A model generated the notes under the pieces. It worked only from the letters and a program-made list of their open reading frames with translations, was not told the origin of the DNA and did not search any database. A program made the translations under genes and the position numbers. DNA of 64,000 bases, from NCBI RefSeq assembly GCF_003344625.1, contig NZ_QPKJ02000001.1, positions 1,178,001 to 1,242,000 on the forward strand, in the 5' to 3' direction. Of this stretch, positions 59,295 to 64,000 are shown piece after piece (position 1 is the stretch's first letter; each line of letters opens with the position of its first letter). This DNA is from Solirubrobacter deserti (lineage in GTDB: Bacteria > Actinomycetota > Thermoleophilia > Solirubrobacterales > Solirubrobacteraceae).

Positions 59295-60883
59295 TTGAAC
59301 AGCCTACGTCCCGTCAGCTGATCGCCGCGCCGAAGGTCCTCGACCACCGGCCCGCCGAGCAGCGACTGCGAGTTCTGCTCGCCCAGCCACTCGTCGAGCA
59401 CCGCCTTGTAGACCGACCGGTAGTCCGTCGCCACCTGGAGGTTGCCCTGCGTCGCGCTGTTGACCGGCTGCAGCTCACGCAGCTCGCACCCCGGCCAGTC
59501 CGCCGCGAAGCCGCCGCGGACGCCGCTGCCCATGGCGAACATCAGGCCACCGATCCCGTGATCGGTGCCGGCCTCGGTGCCGGAGCCGTTCTCGCGCACG
59601 CGCCGGCCGAACTCCGAGAACACGAGCGTGGCGACGCGCTGCTCGATGCCGCGCGCCTGCAGGTCGGCCCGGAAGGCCGCGAGCGCGCGCGAGAACTCGG
59701 CCATCTGGCGGTCCTGCGAGGCGAGCTGGCCCGTGTGGGTGTCGAAGCCGCCCCAGTGGATCGTGATCACTCGCGTGCCGAGGTTGGCGGCCAGCAGCGT
59801 CGCCGCCGTCTTCAGACGCGCCGAGAGCGTGCCGGTGTTCGGGTAGGCGATCGGGACGGGCGTCGCCGTGGGCGTCGGCGTCGGGCTCGGCGTCGTCGTG
59901 AGCGATTTGACCTTCATGTACGTCGTGTGGGCGAGCCCATACGTGTACCGGGAGCGCTGCAGGTACGCGTTGCCGGCCCCGGCCTGGATCCCGGCGAGCT
60001 GGCTGATCACGCCGTTGAGATCCGAGCTTCCGCCGCCCACCGCTCCGCCGGGGTTGTTCGTGAAGCCCGACATCGAGAGCGACGGGACCGCGCACACCGG
60101 GTTGCGCTCGGTCCGGATCGCCTTCGACAGCGCGGTGTCGATCGAGACCGCCTGCAGCGGGTTGTCGGGCTTGCCGTTGCGATCGATCCAGCGCCCGAGC
60201 CACCCCGTCTTGGTGTTCTGGTCGTTGGAGGCCGCGAACCAGATGTCGGAGTTGTCGAAGTGCGAGAGGCTGTACTGCTTGGCGTCGACCGCGGGCAGGA
60301 CCGCGAGGTCCGAGCCGGGGCCGCCCGTGCCGTCGCCGTACAGCGTGTCCAGGCCGTAGCCGTCGCCGCCGGCCGCGAAGTTGAAGCGCGCCTGGCCGTT
60401 GTCCCCGCCGCCGTTCTTGGACACCACGACGTTCGCGAACGCCAGCGCCCCGCCGCCTGGGCCGGCCAGCGGCGTGGAGCCGACGCGCCCGTTCGCGGGC
60501 GTGACGCCCTGGGCGCGGTGGATCTCCGGGCGCGCCGCGACGTAGGCCGCGTAGTCGGCCGCCTCGGTCGGGATCATCACGTTCAGGCCGTCGTTGCCGC
60601 CGGCCAGGTAGATCAGCACGAGGCACTTCTCGTTCTCCGCCTCGTTGGCGTTGGCGACCGAGTCCCAGATCTGGTCCCAGCCGAGCTGGTGCGCCCCGTA
60701 GATCGACGCGGACCCGGCAATGCCCCACTGCAGCAGCCGCCGGCGCGTGAGGTCGCGCGGCGTGCGCCCCGCGGGGAACCCGTCCAGGGCCTGATAGGGC
60801 ACCGGCATGGTCTGGCTCGGCGGCTGGTCGCGGACGCGAGCCAGCTCGATCTCTTCGCACTCGATGCAGCGCTGACGCTCCAT
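59291..60883 (-). CDS. DUF1501 protein (Tat-exported, alkaline-phosphatase-like fold)
   Basis: This 530-residue protein belongs to DUF1501. A twin-arginine-like signal, DLTRRRLLQWGIAGSASIYG, lies unusually far from the start (about residues 44-63), after a cysteine-bearing N-terminal stretch. Family marks are LVLIYLAGGNDGLNVMIP, VITIHWGGFDTHTGQ, TLVFSEFGRRVRENGS and GTDHGIGGLMFAMGSGVRGG, which carry conserved Asp/His residues of a likely metal site. A PTPTPTATPVP linker interrupts the middle. DUF1501 genes nearly always pair with DUF1800, as here, but their function is unknown. Confidence 0.88.
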   Translation of the reverse strand: MERQRCIECEEIELARVRDQPPSQTMPVPYQALDGFPAGRTPRDLTRRRLLQWGIAGSASIYGAHQLGWDQIWDSVANANEAENEKCLVLIYLAGGNDGLNVMIPTEAADYAAYVAARPEIHRAQGVTPANGRVGSTPLAGPGGGALAFANVVVSKNGGGDNGQARFNFAAGGDGYGLDTLYGDGTGGPGSDLAVLPAVDAKQYSLSHFDNSDIWFAASNDQNTKTGWLGRWIDRNGKPDNPLQAVSIDTALSKAIRTERNPVCAVPSLSMSGFTNNPGGAVGGGSSDLNGVISQLAGIQAGAGNAYLQRSRYTYGLAHTTYMKVKSLTTTPSPTPTPTATPVPIAYPNTGTLSARLKTAATLLAANLGTRVITIHWGGFDTHTGQLASQDRQMAEFSRALAAFRADLQARGIEQRVATLVFSEFGRRVRENGSGTEAGTDHGIGGLMFAMGSGVRGGFAADWPGCELRELQPVNSATQGNLQVATDYRSVYKAVLDEWLGEQNSQSLLGGPVVEDLRRGDQLTGRRLFK

Positions 60884-60884
60884 C

Positions 60885-62813
60885 TCACATCACCTGCCCG
60901 TCGGGACCGCCGAGGATCATCGCTTGCAGCGCGTAGAAGCGCTGACGCCGGGCGGTGATCGCCGCGGCCGAGGTGCCGGTGCGGTTCGCTTCGGTCAGCG
61001 TCTGGGCGAAGGCCAGCAGCTGGGCCCGTGTGGCGCCGGAGATCCACGGGCGCCCGACCGACGCGTACGCGCGCTCCAGGACCTCCGCCGCGGTCTCACC
61101 CCGGACGTCCGGCGCGTAGCTGGCGGCGGCGTTCGCGTCCGCGTAGTAGCCGTTCGAGTACCGCAGGCTCTGTGCGACCTTGACCATGTCGAAGCGGGCC
61201 TGGACCGTGTTGGTGTTCAGCCACGACATGCCGCCCTCCCAGCCCGCGACGTTCGGCGGGTTGTAGATGCGCTGCTGCATGCTGTTCATCGGCCCCTGCA
61301 GGACGTTGCCCTTGACCGGCGCGCCGAGCGCCCGCAGGACGCCGACCATGTAGACCACCGGCGGCTTGATCAGGTTCGGCTCCTCGAGCGACTCGAAGAT
61401 CTCGGTGTTGAGCAGGATCCCGCGGATGAGCGGCTTGAGCTGGTAGCCGTTGGCGCGGTACTCGGCGCTGAGCGCGTCGAGCGTGGCCTGCGGGATCGGT
61501 CCCGCCATGAACTCGCCCCACAGCTTGCGGATCAGGAACTGCGCGTGCTGCGGGTGCTCGAGCACGATGTCGACGCCGGCGTTGACAGCCCGCGGGCCCC
61601 AGTTGACGTTGTCGGGATTCGTGGCGTCGGTCTTGCCGGTCTCCGCCGCGATCACGCGGCCGAGGACGGTCTTGGCCGGCATGTGGAACTGCTTCGGATC
61701 GAACGTGATCTTCCCGTAGTCCGGGTTCGGCGTGACCTTGTCGGCGAGGAACTCTGCCCCGTTGAGCCGCCAGCCGGTGAAGGCCTGCGTCAGGCCGACG
61801 ATGTCCTCCTGCGTGTAGTTGTCATTGCCGGCCGGATCCTTGGGCCCGAGGCAGAACAACTCCATGATCTCCCGCGCGTAGTTCTCGTTCGGGCGGGTCT
61901 TGGTGTTCGCGTTGAGGTTCAGGTACGAGGACATCGCGGCGTTGGCCGTCGTCATCTCGTACGCGAGCTGCCGGAACGTCGCGCCCGGGTGGGCGCCGAG
62001 GTCCGAATAGCGCAGCAGATGGTTGCGGTACGCGTACGCCCACTTGTTCGAGACCGAGCCGTCGTTGAGCGAGATCACCCAGTGTCGATGCCAGAAAAGC
62101 ACCAACCGCTCCGGGAGCGGGTTGACCGCCCGCTGCATGCGGTCGATCCATTCGAGCTCGAGCTCGACCTGCCCGGCCAGCGGGTCGATCGTCGTCGCGC
62201 CCGCGGCCGTCTTGGGCGCCAGCATGCTCGTGTCGATGCTCGCCGGCGTGCTCACCAGCCACTCGACCAGATCCGCGTGGCGCTTGCCGACCCACGCGTC
62301 GCGCTGCGCCTGCGTCGGCCCGAAGCCCGCCCGCCAGAACAGGCGGTCGACCATCGCCTCGGTCATCGTGTCGTACGGCGACGGCACGGGCGTCGGCGTC
62401 GCGACCGGCGTCGGAACCGACGGGATCTCAGGCGTCGGCGTGACCGCCGCGATCGGCGCCGCCGGGTTGCTCGTCCCCGGTGTCCCCGGCGTCGGAACGT
62501 CCGTCTGCTTGGGCACGGTGACCCGCCGGCTCGGCGTCAGCGCGCCCGCGCGCTTGGCCTTGTCGTAGGCCCGGACCGCGTACCGGTACGTCCGTCCCGC
62601 CTTGACGGTCGTATCCGTGAACGAAGCCCTCGTCGTCCGGCCGAGGCTCTTGCCGTCGCGCACGACGACGTAGTAAGCGGGCTTGGCGCCCTTCGGCGCC
62701 GCCCACTTCAGCGTCACTCCCTTTGGTCCGACGCTCGCGACCTTCAACGATCGCGGCGCGGCCAACCGCTTCCTGGCTGCGGACTTGCGTCCGAAGACCG
62801 ACCCCCCATCCAT
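60885..62813 (-). CDS. DUF1800 protein with N-terminal fibronectin type III domain
   Basis: This 642-residue protein starts with an Fn3-like domain (about 18-98, APRSLKVASVGPKGVTLKW and YRYAVRAYDKAKRAG), followed by a Pro/Thr linker (about 105-145) and the DUF1800 domain (about 150-640). DUF1800 marks are RLFWRAGFGPTQAQRDAW, LFWHRHWVIS, NENYAREIMELFCLG and NPPNVAGWEGGMSWL. No signal peptide is apparent at ATG 62813, odd for a partner of an exported protein. It may be exported with DUF1501, or the start may be elsewhere. One base separates it from the DUF1501 start. Confidence 0.87.
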   Translation of the reverse strand: MDGGSVFGRKSAARKRLAAPRSLKVASVGPKGVTLKWAAPKGAKPAYYVVVRDGKSLGRTTRASFTDTTVKAGRTYRYAVRAYDKAKRAGALTPSRRVTVPKQTDVPTPGTPGTSNPAAPIAAVTPTPEIPSVPTPVATPTPVPSPYDTMTEAMVDRLFWRAGFGPTQAQRDAWVGKRHADLVEWLVSTPASIDTSMLAPKTAAGATTIDPLAGQVELELEWIDRMQRAVNPLPERLVLFWHRHWVISLNDGSVSNKWAYAYRNHLLRYSDLGAHPGATFRQLAYEMTTANAAMSSYLNLNANTKTRPNENYAREIMELFCLGPKDPAGNDNYTQEDIVGLTQAFTGWRLNGAEFLADKVTPNPDYGKITFDPKQFHMPAKTVLGRVIAAETGKTDATNPDNVNWGPRAVNAGVDIVLEHPQHAQFLIRKLWGEFMAGPIPQATLDALSAEYRANGYQLKPLIRGILLNTEIFESLEEPNLIKPPVVYMVGVLRALGAPVKGNVLQGPMNSMQQRIYNPPNVAGWEGGMSWLNTNTVQARFDMVKVAQSLRYSNGYYADANAAASYAPDVRGETAAEVLERAYASVGRPWISGATRAQLLAFAQTLTEANRTGTSAAAITARRQRFYALQAMILGGPDGQVM

Positions 62814-62868
62814 GATGCGACTTTTGCATCATCCGAAAGGGGTGACAACCCCTGACCGGTCGGTCAGG
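62812..62868. promoter_or_regulatory. Hairpins between the ROK and DUF1800 genes
   Basis: ATGATGC/GCATCAT (62812-62818 and 62826-62832) overlaps the DUF1800 start codon, and CCTGACC/GGTCAGG (62851-62857 and 62862-62868) overlaps the ROK stop. The first could occlude the DUF1800 start; the second may end ROK transcription. Confidence 0.4.
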
Positions 62869-64000
62869 CGGCGGCGACGAGTGTTGGGTCGGCCAACAGC
62901 CGACGCAACTGGGTGGCGGCGGCGCCGCGCATCGCGGCCTCCGCGCCGAGGCTGGACGACAGCACGGGCGGGACGGCGCCGTTGCCGCCGAGCACGCGCG
63001 TCGCGAGTTCGGAGCAGATGACGGGCTTGAGCCATTCGGTCATCGGCGCGAAGTGGCCGCCGAGCACGATCGCCTGCGGGGAGAGCAGGTTGACGACCGT
63101 CCCGAGCGCGATGCCGAGCCAGCGCCCGCAGTCCTCCAGCGCTGCCAGCGGCTGCGCCTCCCCCGCCTGAGCGCGCTTGACCAGGTCGGCCACCGGGCGG
63201 GCCAGGCCGCGCGAGCGCGCTTCCCCGGTCCCGTTGATTCCAGCCGCGGTGAGCACCGGCTCCAGGCCGGCACGGGTCTCGAGGCACCCGCGGGACCCGC
63301 AGGCGCACGGGAGCCCGTCGTGCTCGACCGTCGTGTGCCCGAACTCGCCCCCGAAGCCCCGGTAGCCGCGGAACAGCTCGCCGCCGAGCACGAGCCCGCC
63401 GCCGACGCCGATCTCGCCCGAGCAGTACATGAAGTCGCTGATCCCCGTGGCCGCGCCCTCCCACAGCTCGGCCAGCGCGGCGAGGTTCGCCTCGTTGTCG
63501 ACGCCGATCTCCAGGCCGGGTGCGTCGATGCGCTCGCGCAGCGCGTCCACGAGCGGGACGTCGCTCCAGTGCAGGTTCGGCGCGATCAGCAGCGCGCCGC
63601 GCTCGATGTCCACCAGACCGGGCACGGCGACGGTGGCGCCGATCGGGCGCAGGCCCTGCGCCTGGACCTCCACCAGCGCGCTGCGCGCGAGCTCGCCGAG
63701 CCGGTCGAGCACCTCGTCGACGCCGCGCCCGCGGTTGTCGACGGCCTCCATGCCCTTGTAGCGGGAGCCGCCCGCGAGATCGGTGGCCTGCACGCCGACG
63801 TAGTCGACGTTGACCTCGAGCCCGAGCGCCACGACACCGTCACGCGCGACGTCGACGACGAGGCCGGGCCGGCCGGCCGTGCCGCGGTGCTCGGCGCCGC
63901 GCTCGACCAGCAGCCCGAAGTCCATCAGCTCGCTCACGAGGCTCGAGACCGTGCTCTTGTTGAGTCCGGTGTCCGTCGCGATCGTCGCGCGCGAGCGCGG
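62864..64000 (-). CDS. ROK-family (NagC/XylR-like) transcriptional regulator, 5' end missing
   Basis: The frame is open to the right edge (378 codons seen), so the start lies outside. The visible N-terminus is the end of a winged-helix domain (TIATDTGLNKSTVSSLVSEL). The rest is a ROK sugar-kinase-like domain. Visible there are IGVGGGLVLGGELFRGYRGF, the zinc-site signature with FGHTTVEHDGLPCACGSRGC then LET, and NLLSPQAIVLGG. Such proteins usually repress sugar-uptake genes and respond to a sugar or sugar phosphate. No target gene is visible. Confidence 0.9.
   Translation of the reverse strand, partial: PRSRATIATDTGLNKSTVSSLVSELMDFGLLVERGAEHRGTAGRPGLVVDVARDGVVALGLEVNVDYVGVQATDLAGGSRYKGMEAVDNRGRGVDEVLDRLGELARSALVEVQAQGLRPIGATVAVPGLVDIERGALLIAPNLHWSDVPLVDALRERIDAPGLEIGVDNEANLAALAELWEGAATGISDFMYCSGEIGVGGGLVLGGELFRGYRGFGGEFGHTTVEHDGLPCACGSRGCLETRAGLEPVLTAAGINGTGEARSRGLARPVADLVKRAQAGEAQPLAALEDCGRWLGIALGTVVNLLSPQAIVLGGHFAPMTEWLKPVICSELATRVLGGNGAVPPVLSSSLGAEAAMRGAAATQLRRLLADPTLVAAA

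Overview
The window is about 72-75% G+C, densely coded and organised in short operons whose genes repeatedly overlap by 4 nt (ATGA or GTGA). GTG and TTG starts are common and several genes look leaderless (a TANNNT box 7-9 nt before the start codon). With two very large LuxR-type ATPase regulators, an ATP-dependent DNA ligase, BTAD regulators and abundant actinobacterial hypothetical families, this suggests chromosomal DNA of a high-GC actinobacterium, most likely Thermoleophilia/Solirubrobacterales. That placement is inferred from gene content and style, not from a marker gene. I see no rRNA, tRNA, phage, transposase or CRISPR array.

Layout. 1-2.5 kb: a disaccharide-phosphorylase operon on the minus strand (RpiR regulator, beta-phosphoglucomutase, partial GH65). 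2.6-4.0 kb: rfbC and gluQ, coupled. 4.3-9.6 kb: a LuxR-family ATPase regulator with a coding minisatellite, a benzoylformate-decarboxylase-like enzyme and a divergent ArsR-like regulator. 9.6-12.4 kb: isoaspartyl peptidase, coiled-coil and ferritin-like proteins, and a DUF429 protein. 11.7-16.2 kb: a coupled three-gene envelope operon (4-TM protein, tail-anchored coiled-coil protein, GT-C-like membrane protein). A paralogue of the coiled-coil protein lies at 20.7-22.4 kb. 16.3-20.5 kb: EamA exporter/GntR pair with twin palindromic operators, an SDR, ATP-dependent DNA ligase and a small membrane protein.

22.4-27 kb: a signalling operon (receiver-SpoIIE phosphatase, CHASE3 histidine kinase, Rcp1-like receiver) ending in a PQQ-type sugar dehydrogenase lipoprotein. 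27-29.9 kb: BBE-type flavoenzyme, PPOX, VOC protein and two CrcB fluoride channels. 30-33.5 kb: a 1185-residue regulator with both BTAD and LuxR DNA-binding ends. 33.6-35.6 kb: fur-catalase.

35.7-48.7 kb is the main metabolic island. One operon has acyl-CoA dehydrogenase, ADP-forming acyl-CoA synthetase and a PYROXD2-like flavoprotein. The other has a Rieske oxygenase, a second PYROXD2-like flavoprotein, a polyamine-type ABC importer and a TetR protein fused to a hotdog domain. A separate TetR gene sits between them. Together they look like uptake, oxidative opening, CoA activation and dehydrogenation of an unidentified, probably amine-bearing, substrate.

48.8-64 kb: an EAL phosphodiesterase; a gene-free 284-bp block of nested inverted repeats (50550-50833); a lipoprotein, enolase-superfamily and YciI proteins; an M48 peptidase; a HrpA helicase followed by a branched inverted-repeat structure; a decayed BTAD regulator flanked by direct repeats; a cupredoxin-DUF1501-DUF1800 export operon; and a ROK regulator cut by the right edge.
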